Shown: positions 37,535 to 45,964, counted from the first letter of the stretch. The stretch: DNA of 64,000 nt from Bin75 sp965212135 (GCA_965212135.1 OZ243044.1:310001-374000), one strand, 5' to 3'. Program-made: numbers and translations. The notes: generated from the letters alone by a model not told the origin.

Positions 37535-37597
37535 AACAGCCCTCCCTCAAATTAAAGTGTCACTTCAAATTTCATTAACGTTCGCGGAATTTCCCGT

Positions 37598-37912
37598 TCA
37601 GGAATCAACAAAAATGCCGAGGATATCCTCTTCTTTCAAAATCAGACAATCATCGTTTCCGATTTTGATTTTGGTGCCGGAATACTTATCAAATAGAACC
37701 TGATTGCCGACCTTCAAGTTTTCGACGTCTTTCCCCACGCCTTCAACCGTCCCGCGTTGTGGTTTTTCTCTTGCGGAGTCAGGCACATAAATGCCCCCGG
37801 ACGTGCGCTCCAGTTCTTCCGTATACGTCACAAAAATCCGGTCGCCAAGGGGCAAAAATCCTCTGGCTGCCGCCCCCTTGGTTGCGTCTTTTTCCTTTGT
37901 TTGTGTGGCCAT
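37598..37912 (-). CDS. groES: co-chaperonin GroES (Hsp10)
   Basis: Heptameric lid of GroEL. 104 residues from ATG 37912, which has GGAGG upstream; the first 18 residues (MATQTKEKDATKGAAARG) are longer than usual, followed by the standard LPLGDRIFVTY, the mobile loop TSGGIYVPDSAREKPQ, and VGNQVLFDKYSGTKIKI. Transcribed with groEL from the RpoH-type promoter at 38031-38059. No CIRCE operator (TTAGCACTC-N9-GAGTGCTAA) is present, so HrcA control is unlikely. Confidence 0.97.
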   Translation of the reverse strand: MATQTKEKDATKGAAARGFLPLGDRIFVTYTEELERTSGGIYVPDSAREKPQRGTVEGVGKDVENLKVGNQVLFDKYSGTKIKIGNDDCLILKEEDILGIFVDS

Positions 37913-38030
37913 GTGACAACATCCTCCTTTGTGGTTAAAAGCGTCTGGTCTTGCCGTGTGCTGCCGGGCTGTCCATGTCTGTGTTGTGAAATCCTCGGAT
38001 TTGAGAATATCAACGACCAACTCGTTCAAC

Positions 38031-38059
38031 AGATAAGGTCTATTTGAATCAAGTCAAGA
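38031..38059 (-). promoter_or_regulatory. RpoH-type (sigma-32-like) promoter of groESL
   Basis: On the minus strand CTTGACT (38053-38059) and TTATCTG (38031-38037) are 15 bases apart, in the gap between rpoH and groES. CTTGA matches the start of the sigma-32 -35 element and CCTTATCT agrees with CCCCATNT at the outer positions; the 13-base gap between CTTGACT and CCTTATCT is within the known range. The same box pair and spacing precede clpB. This is the better of the two matches. Confidence 0.65.
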
Positions 38060-38116
38060 CGTCAGGGCAAAAAATATGGAAAGGATGCTTGACGGGTCAT
38101 GGACCTTGCGTCGGAG

Positions 38117-39136
38117 TCAGCCCCGTAATTCATCAAAATCCCGCAGCTCGGCCTTCATAAACTCGCGTAATTTCTTGATAATTTTCGCCTCTATCTGCCG
38201 AGACCGCTCCTTGGTAATCGAATACTTGTGGCCGATCTCCTCAAGGGTCAATGGCGTTTCCGAAAGAAGCCGGTTCCGAAGCACGTCCTCATCCCGTTCA
38301 CTTAAGGTCTTTGAAAATTCCCTCAGCTTTTTCCGAAATAAGCGCCGCAGTTCATCCTGGGCCAATGACTCGTCAATGCCGGGCGTTTGGGCGGGAAGTA
38401 AATCAAGAAACGTCCCTCCGTCCTTCTCTGCGCTGAGCGGCTGATCCAGGGATAATTCCCAGCCGCCCAGGCGTTGATCCATTTCGAGTACGTCGCGTTC
38501 TCGAACCTGGAGACGATCCGCGAGCAGTTTGGCGTCGGGCACAAAGCCTTGCCTTTCAAGCTTGGCCTTTTCTTTTTTTAAGTTATAAAAAAGTTTCCGT
38601 TGTTTCTGCGTCGTGCCGATTTTGACCAACCGATGGGAATTGAGCAGATACCGGAGTATATGCGCTCTGACCCACCACGCGGCGTACGCATAGAAACGGA
38701 CGTTGCGGGAGACATCGAATTTTTTAATGGCTTGCATGAACCCAACATTCCCTTCCTGAATCAGATCCATCTGGTCGGCGCCGGTATGAGCATATTCCCT
38801 GGCAATGGCGACCGATACGCGGAGATTGGCTAAAATCAACTTGACAGCCGCTTCTTGATTGCCATTGACGCGGTACTCGTGAAACAGCCGCAATTCTTCT
38901 TCTTTGGATAAAAACGGGTATCGGCGAACCTCAACGAGGTACCGCTCCAGCGTGGTGGTGGGCACGAGACCCCTTGACTCGGCTTGACCGGATGCATCGC
39001 CGGGTTCATCAACACCCTGCGCGCCCTCTTTCCTCGCATCGGAGACAAAGGCATATTCAACATCCACGGGAGCGGCGCCGTCATCCTCTTCAGGCGGGCT
39101 GTCGTCTTGCTGAGAAACAGGGGGCAGGTTTGCCAT
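38117..39136 (-). CDS. rpoH: heat-shock RNA polymerase sigma factor RpoH
   Basis: About 339 residues from ATG 39136, which has GGAAAGG upstream. The first 75 residues are an acidic, low-complexity extension. Then region 1.2 (LERYLVEVRRYPFLSKEEE), region 2 (DLIQEGNVGFMQAIKKFD, then RFYAYAAWWVRAHILRYLL), the RpoH box QRKLFYNLKK in region 2.4/3 that separates RpoH from RpoD and RpoS, and region 4 (TLEEIGHKYSITKERSRQIE). It lies directly upstream of groES-groEL, and both groES and clpB here carry matching heat-shock-type promoters. RpoH is more likely than a general group-2 sigma. Confidence 0.9.
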   Translation of the reverse strand: MANLPPVSQQDDSPPEEDDGAAPVDVEYAFVSDARKEGAQGVDEPGDASGQAESRGLVPTTTLERYLVEVRRYPFLSKEEELRLFHEYRVNGNQEAAVKLILANLRVSVAIAREYAHTGADQMDLIQEGNVGFMQAIKKFDVSRNVRFYAYAAWWVRAHILRYLLNSHRLVKIGTTQKQRKLFYNLKKEKAKLERQGFVPDAKLLADRLQVRERDVLEMDQRLGGWELSLDQPLSAEKDGGTFLDLLPAQTPGIDESLAQDELRRLFRKKLREFSKTLSERDEDVLRNRLLSETPLTLEEIGHKYSITKERSRQIEAKIIKKLREFMKAELRDFDELRG

Positions 39137-39186
39137 TGAAGCCTTTCCGGCCGGCCGGTCAGGGCCGTGTGCCGTCTTATTCAAAA

Positions 39187-39215
39187 ATTATAAACACTAT
39201 CCGGGGGAATCACAA
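39187..39215 (-). promoter_or_regulatory. sigma-70 promoter of rpoH
   Basis: On the minus strand TTGTGA (39210-39215), a 17-base spacer, and a perfect TATAAT (39187-39192) precede rpoH, giving a leader of roughly 45 bases. This suggests rpoH is made by the housekeeping sigma rather than by itself. Confidence 0.6.
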
Positions 39216-39261
39216 AAGCATGGCCCGGCGCGCTTTCAGGCGCCGGCTCGCCCGTCCTCAA

Positions 39262-39291
39262 TTGCGACGGCTCATGACGATATTCTATAGT
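39262..39291 (+). promoter_or_regulatory. putative sigma-70 promoter of the narK-type gene
   Basis: TTGCGA (39262-39267) and TATAGT (39286-39291) with an 18-base spacer, about 75 bases before the ATG. It stands back to back with the rpoH promoter in the divergent gap. The -10 is good and the -35 moderate. Confidence 0.4.
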
Positions 39292-39365
39292 GCCGTCACA
39301 GCCTCTTTGCACAGACGTCGCGTGTCGGCATCACGCCGTTCAGTCTTGTTTGTCTTGGCCCATTC

Positions 39366-40559
39366 ATGAAATCCCATTTCCTCACGAGCGGTCACCGGCC
39401 TTCGTTATTCGGAGCCTGGCTCCACTTTGAAGTGAGTTTTGTCGCTTGGCTCCTGATAGGCGCGTTAGGCATCGCCATTGCGCAAGAATTCGCCCTGAGC
39501 GCCACGCAGAAAGGGTTGCTGGTCGCCGTCCCGTTATTGAGCGGAGCTCTCCTACGTATTGTGGTTGGGTTGTGTACGGATCAATTTGGCGCCAAACGCG
39601 TCGGGCTCGGGCTGCTCGGGATGGCAGGGATGGCCCTGTTGTTGGGATGGTTGTCCGGCCATAGTTACGCCCAAATGATTGGGGTCGGTCTTCTGCTGGG
39701 ATCGGCGGGAGCCAGTTTTGCCATTGCGCTTCCGATTGCGAGCCAGGCGTATCCACCCCAACGGCAGGGGTTGGCCATGGGGATCGCCGCGACCGGCAAC
39801 AGCGGAAGCATTCTGGCCGTCTTGCTGGCGCCGCGTCTCGCCGACCATGTGGGATGGCATGGCGTGTTTGGGTTGATGATTGTTCCCGTCGTGCTGACGG
39901 CGGCGGTCTTTGCCATGGTCGTTCCTGACCGTTCTTTACGAAAGACGGCACCGGTCTGGAACGGCCTGACGGACTCGTTCCGCATGGCCTGTCGCGAACG
40001 ATTCATGCAATGGCTGTGTTTCTTCTATGCGGTCACGTTTGGAGGATTTGTGGGTTTTGCGAGCTTCCTGCCAATTTTTTTTCACGATCAATATGGCCTT
40101 GATATGGTCACGGCCGGAACCATGACGGCGCTGTGCGCACTGGCCGGCAGTCTGGCAAGGCCGATGGGCGGCTATGCGGCCGACCAGGGCGGCGGTCTGC
40201 GCTTGCTGCAAGGGGGCTTGCTGCTGGTCGGCGGACTGTGTGTGCTCCTGGCCTGGTTCCCGCCGGCGTTCTGGGCGGTTCCATTCACCATCACGACGCT
40301 TTTTTGTCTGGGCTTTGGCAACGGCGTGGTCTTTCAGGCGGCCTCGCTTCGCTATCTGGACAAGATGGGAACGGCGTCGGGATTTATCGGGGCCGCCGGC
40401 GGCGTGGGCGGGTTTTTGCTGCCAGTCTGGTTTGGCCTTTTCAAGGATGTCACGGGAACGTATGCAAGCGGATTTCTGATGTTGGCATTACTGGCCGGAG
40501 TCGCGGCGGGCAACGTGGCCCGTATGCAACGATCCATGCCCGTGACCGGACGACGTTGA
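39366..40559 (+). CDS. narK: NarK-type nitrate/nitrite transporter (MFS, NNP family)
   Basis: A 397-residue inner-membrane carrier with 12 predicted helices. GSAGASFAIALPIASQAYPP near residue 110 fits the nitrate signature region of helix 5, and GAAGGVGGFLLPVWFG near residue 340 fits the second nitrate signature of helix 11. SGALLRIVVGLCTDQFGAKR and SLARPMGGYAADQGGG are the usual loop arginines and MFS motif. It could import nitrite or nitrate or exchange the two across the membrane. No nitrate or nitrite enzyme gene is next to it. Confidence 0.85.
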   Translation: MKSHFLTSGHRPSLFGAWLHFEVSFVAWLLIGALGIAIAQEFALSATQKGLLVAVPLLSGALLRIVVGLCTDQFGAKRVGLGLLGMAGMALLLGWLSGHSYAQMIGVGLLLGSAGASFAIALPIASQAYPPQRQGLAMGIAATGNSGSILAVLLAPRLADHVGWHGVFGLMIVPVVLTAAVFAMVVPDRSLRKTAPVWNGLTDSFRMACRERFMQWLCFFYAVTFGGFVGFASFLPIFFHDQYGLDMVTAGTMTALCALAGSLARPMGGYAADQGGGLRLLQGGLLLVGGLCVLLAWFPPAFWAVPFTITTLFCLGFGNGVVFQAASLRYLDKMGTASGFIGAAGGVGGFLLPVWFGLFKDVTGTYASGFLMLALLAGVAAGNVARMQRSMPVTGRR

Positions 40560-40617
40560 CGCACCTTCCACTCGTCCGTCACGCCGCGTTTGCCGTCCGG
40601 TCCGCGTATAGTTTTGA

Positions 40618-40646
40618 TTGACAGGCGAGTGGGAACCCCCTATAAA
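40618..40646 (+). promoter_or_regulatory. strong sigma-70 promoter of ribBA
   Basis: Perfect TTGACA (40618-40623), 17-base spacer, TATAAA (40641-40646). Transcription would start near 40653, leaving a leader of under 20 bases before the ribBA ATG. That is too short for an FMN riboswitch, so this riboflavin cluster appears to be constitutive. Confidence 0.75.
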
Positions 40647-40670
40647 CTTTCCACAAGGAACCCGTGAACG

Positions 40671-41873
40671 ATGATGCCGTTTCATACCATTGAGGAGGCC
40701 CTTGCCGATATTCGTGCCGGGAAATTTGTCATCCTGGTAGACGATGAAGATCGTGAAAACGAAGGGGACATGGTGATGGCCGCCGAAGCGGTCACCCCCG
40801 AAGCCATCAACTTTATGGCCAAACACGCCCGCGGCCTCATCTGTCTCACGCTCACGGCCGACCGGGCCAACCAACTCCATTTGCATCCCCAGACTGCGGA
40901 CAATACCGCGCCGTTCGGAACCGCTTTTACCGTGTCCATTGACGCCTCGCGAGACATCACCACGGGGATTTCAGCCGCCGACCGGGCCACGACCATCCGC
41001 ATGGCCGTTGACCCATCCTGCAGACCCTCCGATTTCACCAGGCCGGGCCACGTGTTCCCTCTGCGGGCCCATGATGGAGGCGTCCTCAAGCGGGCCGGCC
41101 AAACCGAGGGCTCCGTTGATCTGGCTCGCATGGCCGACATGTATCCGGCCGGCGTCATTTGTGAGATTATGAATGACGATGGCACGATGGCAAGGGTTCC
41201 GGACCTTGCGGATTTTTCCAGGCAGCACGGACTGAAACTCATTACCATTAAAGATCTCATTCAATATCGGTTGGTCCGTGAGACCTTTGTGAAAAAGTCG
41301 GTGAGCGCCCACCTGCCGACGGTCTTCGGAAATTTTGAAGTCCGGGTCTTTGAGAATGAGCTGGACAGCGGAACGCACATCGCCCTGGTCAAAGGCCTTA
41401 TTGACGAATCGCCGACGCTCGTACGGGTACACTCGGGCTGTCTCACGTCGGACGTCTTTGGTTCCTTGCGTTGCGATTGTCGGGACCAACTCCAGCGAGC
41501 CATGGAAGTGATTGAAAAGGAAGGCAAGGGGGTGTTGCTGTATTTGAATCAGGAGGGGCGGGGCATCGGGTTGCTCAATAAAATCAAGGCCTATCACCTC
41601 CAGGATCAGGGAAGCGATACCGTGGAAGCCAACCTGCAACTGGGATTCAAACCCGACTTGCGGGATTACGGTATTGGAGCGCAAATTCTGGTGAATTTGG
41701 GATTGAAGCAAATCCGCCTGATGACGAACAATCCGAGAAAAATTGTTGGCGTTGAAGGGTATGGACTCACGGTGGCCGAGCGCGTCCCCATTGAAGTCGT
41801 TCCCAAAGAAACGAATGTCCGGTATCTGCAAACGAAAAAATCCAAACTCGGTCATCTTTTAAACAACGTCTGA
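40671..41873 (+). CDS. ribBA: bifunctional DHBP synthase / GTP cyclohydrolase II
   Basis: Supplies both precursors of riboflavin. The 400 residues hold an N-terminal DHBP synthase domain (1 to about 200; LVDDEDRENEGDMVMAAEAV, and the GHVFPLRAHDGGVLKRAGQTEGSVDL region) and a C-terminal GTP cyclohydrolase II domain (VRVHSGCLTSDVFGSLRCDC with the three zinc cysteines near residues 256-267, LYLNQEGRGIGL, and LMTNNPRKIVG). AAGGAA is 10 bases before the ATG. Followed by ribH and nusB. Confidence 0.97.
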   Translation: MMPFHTIEEALADIRAGKFVILVDDEDRENEGDMVMAAEAVTPEAINFMAKHARGLICLTLTADRANQLHLHPQTADNTAPFGTAFTVSIDASRDITTGISAADRATTIRMAVDPSCRPSDFTRPGHVFPLRAHDGGVLKRAGQTEGSVDLARMADMYPAGVICEIMNDDGTMARVPDLADFSRQHGLKLITIKDLIQYRLVRETFVKKSVSAHLPTVFGNFEVRVFENELDSGTHIALVKGLIDESPTLVRVHSGCLTSDVFGSLRCDCRDQLQRAMEVIEKEGKGVLLYLNQEGRGIGLLNKIKAYHLQDQGSDTVEANLQLGFKPDLRDYGIGAQILVNLGLKQIRLMTNNPRKIVGVEGYGLTVAERVPIEVVPKETNVRYLQTKKSKLGHLLNNV

Positions 41874-41921
41874 TCGTCCGAAGCTCCGCATTCCGCGCCC
41901 ACTGATCCATGGCCGTCTATC

Positions 41922-42422
41922 GTGAAACCCGCTGAAGGAAATCTGAACGCCCGGGACCTGCGCTTTGGAATTGTGGTGAGTAAATTCAATGAAGAGGTGA
42001 CGAGTCGTCTGGAAGCCGGCGCGCTTGAAACGTTGACACATCACGGTGCGCACGGAGATGCCATTCAACTCGTTCGCGTTCCCGGAGCGTTTGAAATTCC
42101 GTTAGTGGCCCGACAGTTGGCCCAATCCAGGCAATTTGACGCCGTGATTTGTCTGGGAGCGGTCATTAGAGGCGAAACCTCTCATTTTGATTTGATCAGC
42201 GCGGAAATGAGCCGGGGCATTGCCCAGGCTTCTCTGGACGCGGGCACTCCCGTTGTGTTCGGTGTGCTGACGACCAATACCGCGGAGGAAGCGCTGGCCA
42301 GAGCGGGCACCACCGAAATCAACAGAGGCGTGGAAGCCGCGCGTACCGCCATTGAAATGGCGACGCTCATGCGGGAATTGCATAAACGTGACCGCAAGCC
42401 AACCGGCTTTCGGCAACGCTGA
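41922..42422 (+). CDS. ribH: 6,7-dimethyl-8-ribityllumazine synthase
   Basis: Joins the two RibBA-derived precursors into lumazine, the direct precursor of riboflavin. 166 residues. Landmarks: FGIVVSKFNEEVTSRLEAGA, RVPGAFEIPLVARQL, ICLGAVIRGETSHFD with the conserved histidine near residue 93, and GVLTTNTAEEALARAG. The start is a GTG with no clear ribosome binding site, so it could be slightly later. The ribBA-ribH-nusB order is common; ribE and ribD are not here. Confidence 0.95.
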   Translation: MKPAEGNLNARDLRFGIVVSKFNEEVTSRLEAGALETLTHHGAHGDAIQLVRVPGAFEIPLVARQLAQSRQFDAVICLGAVIRGETSHFDLISAEMSRGIAQASLDAGTPVVFGVLTTNTAEEALARAGTTEINRGVEAARTAIEMATLMRELHKRDRKPTGFRQR

Positions 42423-42428
42423 CCGCGC

Positions 42429-42932
42429 ATGGGTGCGAAGACGACCGCCATGGCAACACAGGAACCATCCGATGAGGCGTTGTCCAACCCCCGGCCTGGT
42501 TCTACGCGGCATCACGCTCGCGAACTGACTCTCCAAATTCTTTTTCAATGGGACTTTCACGGTTCCACGGAATTTTGGCTGGAACAATTCTGGTCTCAAC
42601 AAACAGTGACTCAATCCGTTCGGGCATTTGTGACGGAGTTAGTCACCGGCGTGCAAACCCATCACGCTGAACTCGATGCCCTCATTGCGGACTATGCCCG
42701 TAGCTGGACCGTTGCGCGTATGCCGGTGGTGGATCGCAATATTCTTCGACAATCCATCTATGAATTGCTCTGGGTCCCCGACGTCCCGGCCAAAGTGACG
42801 GTGAATGAAGCCCTCCAATTGGCCAAAAGTTTTGCGGACGACGAAACCAAACGCTTTGTGAACGGGATGCTGGATCAACTCATCAGACAGGACGCGCGGC
42901 TGGCCTCCAAACGCATCGCGCTCGTCCATTAA
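42429..42932 (+). CDS. nusB: transcription antitermination protein NusB
   Basis: Binds boxA RNA with NusE during rRNA antitermination. 167 residues; the family part starts at about residue 28 (HHARELTLQILFQWDF), so the N-terminus is a little long and Met8 could be the real start. VDRNILRQSIYELLW and KVTVNEALQLAKSFADDETKRFVNGMLD are the conserved C-terminal helices. It lies 6 bases after ribH, the usual neighbour. Confidence 0.94.
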   Translation: MGAKTTAMATQEPSDEALSNPRPGSTRHHARELTLQILFQWDFHGSTEFWLEQFWSQQTVTQSVRAFVTELVTGVQTHHAELDALIADYARSWTVARMPVVDRNILRQSIYELLWVPDVPAKVTVNEALQLAKSFADDETKRFVNGMLDQLIRQDARLASKRIALVH

Positions 42933-42985
42933 CGGTTGCTGTCGAGCCACGGGATCATGGTGTTTCCAACGAAGAGAACGTGCCG

Positions 42986-44338
42986 ATGATTGAACGGTAT
43001 ACCTTGCCCCGCATGGGTGCGGTCTGGACCACGGAGCGAAAGTATGAAACGTGGTTGCAAGTCGAATTGGCCGTCTGTGCGGCGCTTGAAGAAACAGGCC
43101 GGGTCCCGAAGGGCGTGGCGAGACGGATCAGACACACCGTCACCCTCAACCCGGACCGAATCGGGGCCATTGAACAGGTCACTAAACATGACGTGATTGC
43201 GTTTCTGGAATCCGTGGCCGAACAGGCGGGGGCGCCGGCCAGGTATTTACACACAGGCTTGACGTCCTCCGACGTGCTTGATACCGGACTGGCCATCCAA
43301 TTAGTTGAGGCGACGGCCATGATCATGGAAGAGCTTGATGCCTTATTGAAGGTTCTGGAAACCCGGGCCTTCGCCTACAAAGACACGATGATGGTGGGAC
43401 GGTCCCACGGCATTCATGGGGAACCCATTGCGTTTGGATTGAAATGGGCCCTGTGGTACGCGGAATTCACACGTCACCGAAAGCGCTTGGTCGCCGCGGG
43501 AAAAGACGTGGCCGTGGGAAAATTTTCCGGGGCCATGGGCACGTTTGCTCACCTTCCCCCGCACATTGAAAAAGCCGCGTGTGCGAAACTGGGATTGCAG
43601 CCGGCTCTCGTGTCCAACCAGGTGGTGCAACGAGACCGGCATGCCGCGTTTCTCGGCACGTTGGCCCTGATTGCCGCCAGTATAGAAAAGGTGGCCACTG
43701 ACATTCGCCATCTCCAGCGCACCGAAGTCCGGGAAGTCGAAGAATATTTCAGCGCCGGACAAAAAGGGTCCTCGGCCATGCCGCATAAACGAAATCCGGT
43801 GGGGTCGGAGAATCTCTGCGGCCTCGCGCGCGTCATTCGAGCCAACAGCCTGGCCGCGCTGGAAAACGTCGCGCTGTGGCATGAACGCGACATCAGTCAC
43901 TCCTCGGTTGAGCGCATCATTATTCCGGACAGTGTGATCCTGATTCATTACATGGTCGTCCGCCTGACAACCCTTCTCGACAAGCTGGTGGTGTATCCAA
44001 AGCGGATGCTGAAAAATTTAAACCTGACGGGCGGGTTGGTGTATTCTCAACGCCTGTTGCTGGTGTTGGTGCAACAGGGGATGGAACGTAAAACCGCGTA
44101 TGAAACAATACAACGCAATGCCATGCGGGCATGGGAAGAACGCGGCGCGTTTCAAGACCTCATTGCGCGGGACCCCGTCATCGCCAGTACCTTGACGCGC
44201 GACGAAATTCAAGCCTGTTTCGACCCGCAATGGTATGGCCGTCACCTCACCCAGGTCTATCGCCGGGTCTTTGGTTCAAAAGCCGTCTCCCGACATCGCG
44301 GACAACGCCGGGGAAGCCACCGCAAGGCTCCCTCATGA
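42986..44338 (+). CDS. purB: adenylosuccinate lyase
   Basis: Acts twice in purine synthesis, releasing fumarate from SAICAR and from adenylosuccinate. About 450 residues from ATG 42986, which has GAAGAGA upstream (a GTG 6 bases earlier is possible). ERYTLPRMGAVWT opens the chain; GRSHGIHGEPIAFGLK and the fumarase-superfamily signature GSSAMPHKRNPVGSENL near residue 260 are clear. The last 20 residues are a basic tail. Its stop overlaps the purS ATG by 4 bases, indicating coupled translation. Confidence 0.97.
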   Translation: MIERYTLPRMGAVWTTERKYETWLQVELAVCAALEETGRVPKGVARRIRHTVTLNPDRIGAIEQVTKHDVIAFLESVAEQAGAPARYLHTGLTSSDVLDTGLAIQLVEATAMIMEELDALLKVLETRAFAYKDTMMVGRSHGIHGEPIAFGLKWALWYAEFTRHRKRLVAAGKDVAVGKFSGAMGTFAHLPPHIEKAACAKLGLQPALVSNQVVQRDRHAAFLGTLALIAASIEKVATDIRHLQRTEVREVEEYFSAGQKGSSAMPHKRNPVGSENLCGLARVIRANSLAALENVALWHERDISHSSVERIIIPDSVILIHYMVVRLTTLLDKLVVYPKRMLKNLNLTGGLVYSQRLLLVLVQQGMERKTAYETIQRNAMRAWEERGAFQDLIARDPVIASTLTRDEIQACFDPQWYGRHLTQVYRRVFGSKAVSRHRGQRRGSHRKAPS

Positions 44339-44601
44339 TCAAGGCAAAAATTTATGTCACCTTGAAAGCGGGCATCCTGGATCCCCAGGGCCGGGCCATC
44401 CGGCAATCGTTGGGCGCCCTGGGGTTCTCCGGCGTCAACGACGTCCGTGTGGGAAAATTTTTGGAAATTGAATTCAACGAACAAGACCCCGCTCAAGTGG
44501 AAACGCAACTCAAAGCCATGTGTGACAAACTGCTCGCCAACCCGGTCATTGAACAGTACCGTTACGAACTGGCGCTCCACCCGTCATCGCCCCCGTCATG
44601 A
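44335..44601 (+). CDS. purS: FGAM synthase subunit PurS
   Basis: Small third subunit of the three-part formylglycinamidine ribonucleotide synthase (PurS-PurQ-PurL). The 88 residues KAKIYVTLKAGILDPQGRAI, LGFSGVNDVRVGKFLEIEF and CDKLLANPVIEQYRYEL match the family. The ATG overlaps purB (ATGA) and its own stop overlaps purQ (ATGA). The presence of PurS means the organism uses the split enzyme; purL is not in this window. Confidence 0.95.
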   Translation: MIKAKIYVTLKAGILDPQGRAIRQSLGALGFSGVNDVRVGKFLEIEFNEQDPAQVETQLKAMCDKLLANPVIEQYRYELALHPSSPPS

Positions 44602-45308
44602 AATGGGGCGTGCTTGTCTTTCCCGGGTCCAATTGCGATCGCGATTGCGCGCACGTCCTGTCGGACAGACTGGGGCAACACGTTCGCTTTATTTGGCACG
44701 GCGACACCGGGCTGGGCGGGGCCGACGCCGTGGTGCTTCCCGGAGGCTTTGCGTACGGGGATTACCTTCGCACCGGCGCCATGGCCCAATTCTCGCCGAT
44801 TATGAAAGCCGTCAAAGAATTTGCCGGGGCGGGCGGGCTTGTTCTCGGCATCTGCAATGGCTTTCAGATTTTGCTTGAGGCGGGGTTATTGCCCGGAGCC
44901 ATGTTGCCGAACACGGGGCTGTCCTTTATTTGCAAGGACGTCTGGGTCAGATTGGAAAACGCCGCGACGCCGTTTACCCAACGCTGCGAATCAGGACAAG
45001 TCCTTCGACTCCCCATTGCCCATGCCGAAGGCAATTACTACGCCGACCCCATCACCTTGTCCACATTGCAAGCCAACGCCCAAATCGTGTTTCGTTATTG
45101 TCAGGCGGACGGCACCGTGACCGAGACGGCCAATGCCAACGGCTCTCTCGATAACATTGCCGGGATTCAAAACACGGCGGGCAACGTTCTGGGTCTCATG
45201 CCGCACCCCGAACGCGGGACTGAATCCATTGCAGGCAATCAGGACGGACTCTTCGTGTTCCGCTCCATGATTGAAGCCGTGACGGCATCACAAGCCGGCG
45301 CAAAATAG
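44598..45308 (+). CDS. purQ: FGAM synthase glutaminase subunit PurQ
   Basis: Class I glutaminase that feeds ammonia to PurL. 236 residues. KWGVLVFPGSNCDRDC at the start, VVLPGGFAYGDYLRTGAM, the catalytic cysteine in LGICNGFQILLEAGLLPGAM near residue 90, and the His-Glu pair in GLMPHPERGTES near residue 202. Last gene of the purB-purS-purQ group. Confidence 0.97.
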   Translation: MKWGVLVFPGSNCDRDCAHVLSDRLGQHVRFIWHGDTGLGGADAVVLPGGFAYGDYLRTGAMAQFSPIMKAVKEFAGAGGLVLGICNGFQILLEAGLLPGAMLPNTGLSFICKDVWVRLENAATPFTQRCESGQVLRLPIAHAEGNYYADPITLSTLQANAQIVFRYCQADGTVTETANANGSLDNIAGIQNTAGNVLGLMPHPERGTESIAGNQDGLFVFRSMIEAVTASQAGAK

Positions 45309-45660
45309 GCAAGTTGTCGCCTGGGCTTTTTATGGCATTTTCGTAGCGCCGTGTATTGGCCTTCCCCTGCCTAATAGTCGTCAACCTCTTCATTCTCATC
45401 AGTGGCCGCGTCAGGCACATTACCTCCGTACCGCTCTGGCTGTGCGGGTAGGTTGGTGAGATCACACCCCTTGACCTCGGCCAGGGACTTTACCCGCTTG
45501 TTCCGATCCAATAACGCATTGCCTTCATGGCCCGGTGCGTTATTCATATCAATCAACAACGGCGATACAAAGAGCGCCATAAAGACATCGTGGGAAGGGA
45601 GTCAAGCAAAACCAATGTGGGGTCAAGCGTGAGAAGTGAAAGATGGAATTCCCAAGAAAA
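45309..45660. other. intergenic region between purQ and tRNA-Phe
   Basis: A 352-base gap. The only coding possibility I see is a 69-codon minus-strand frame at 45371-45580, listed separately with low confidence. There is no clear terminator for purQ, no second tRNA and no obvious att-type repeat of the tRNA end. Confidence 0.5.
45371..45580 (-). CDS. possible small acidic-tailed protein or gene remnant
   Basis: A 69-codon minus-strand frame beginning ATGGCG and ending in ATDENEEVDDY. The middle (RNKRVKSLAEVKGCDLTNLP) and the acidic tail look protein-like rather than random, but no ribosome binding site precedes the start and I do not recognise it. It may be the end of a decayed gene beside the tRNA, or a chance reading frame. 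Confidence 0.25.
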   Translation of the reverse strand: MALFVSPLLIDMNNAPGHEGNALLDRNKRVKSLAEVKGCDLTNLPAQPERYGGNVPDAATDENEEVDDY

Positions 45661-45736
45661 TGGTGCCGAGGGGCAGAATCGAACTGCCGACACCAGCCTT
45701 TTCAGGGCTGTGCTCTGCCAACTGAGCTACCTCGGC
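45661..45736 (-). tRNA. tRNA-Phe (GAA)
   Basis: A complete 76-base tRNA. Acceptor GCCGAGG pairs with CCTCGGC, the discriminator is A, and CCA is encoded (45661-45663). D-arm GCTCAGTTGGCAGAGC; anticodon stem CAGCC/GGCTG with loop CTGAAAA, anticodon GAA; T-arm GGCAGTTCGATTCTGCC. It lies antisense to the upstream region of proA. All arms are intact. Confidence 0.97.
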
Positions 45737-45964
45737 ACGAGGCATGATCGCGCAAGGGGCGAGTGGAGAAATTCCAGTGCCTTGAAACAGCAACGGCAAG
45801 AATGTGTAGCAGGATTCTCCATGGAAAATCAAGGGATGCCATGGATTGCAAAGCCGGCGACCCGGCTTGACCTTGTTTGCCGGGCATGGGTATTCTCAAT
45901 TTTCCGCCGGACAATTACCAATGCGACAGATACGGCTGACGTCTTGTTGAGGGACAACACCGGT

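Noticed and set aside
37913..38116. CIRCE/HrcA operator before groES
   Set aside because: The inverted repeat TTAGCACTC-N9-GAGTGCTAA is absent in the whole gap.
45527..45964. A long plus-strand frame extending proA upstream by about 146 codons
   Set aside because: It runs antisense through the intact tRNA-Phe gene and has no homology to proA; the real start is near 45965.
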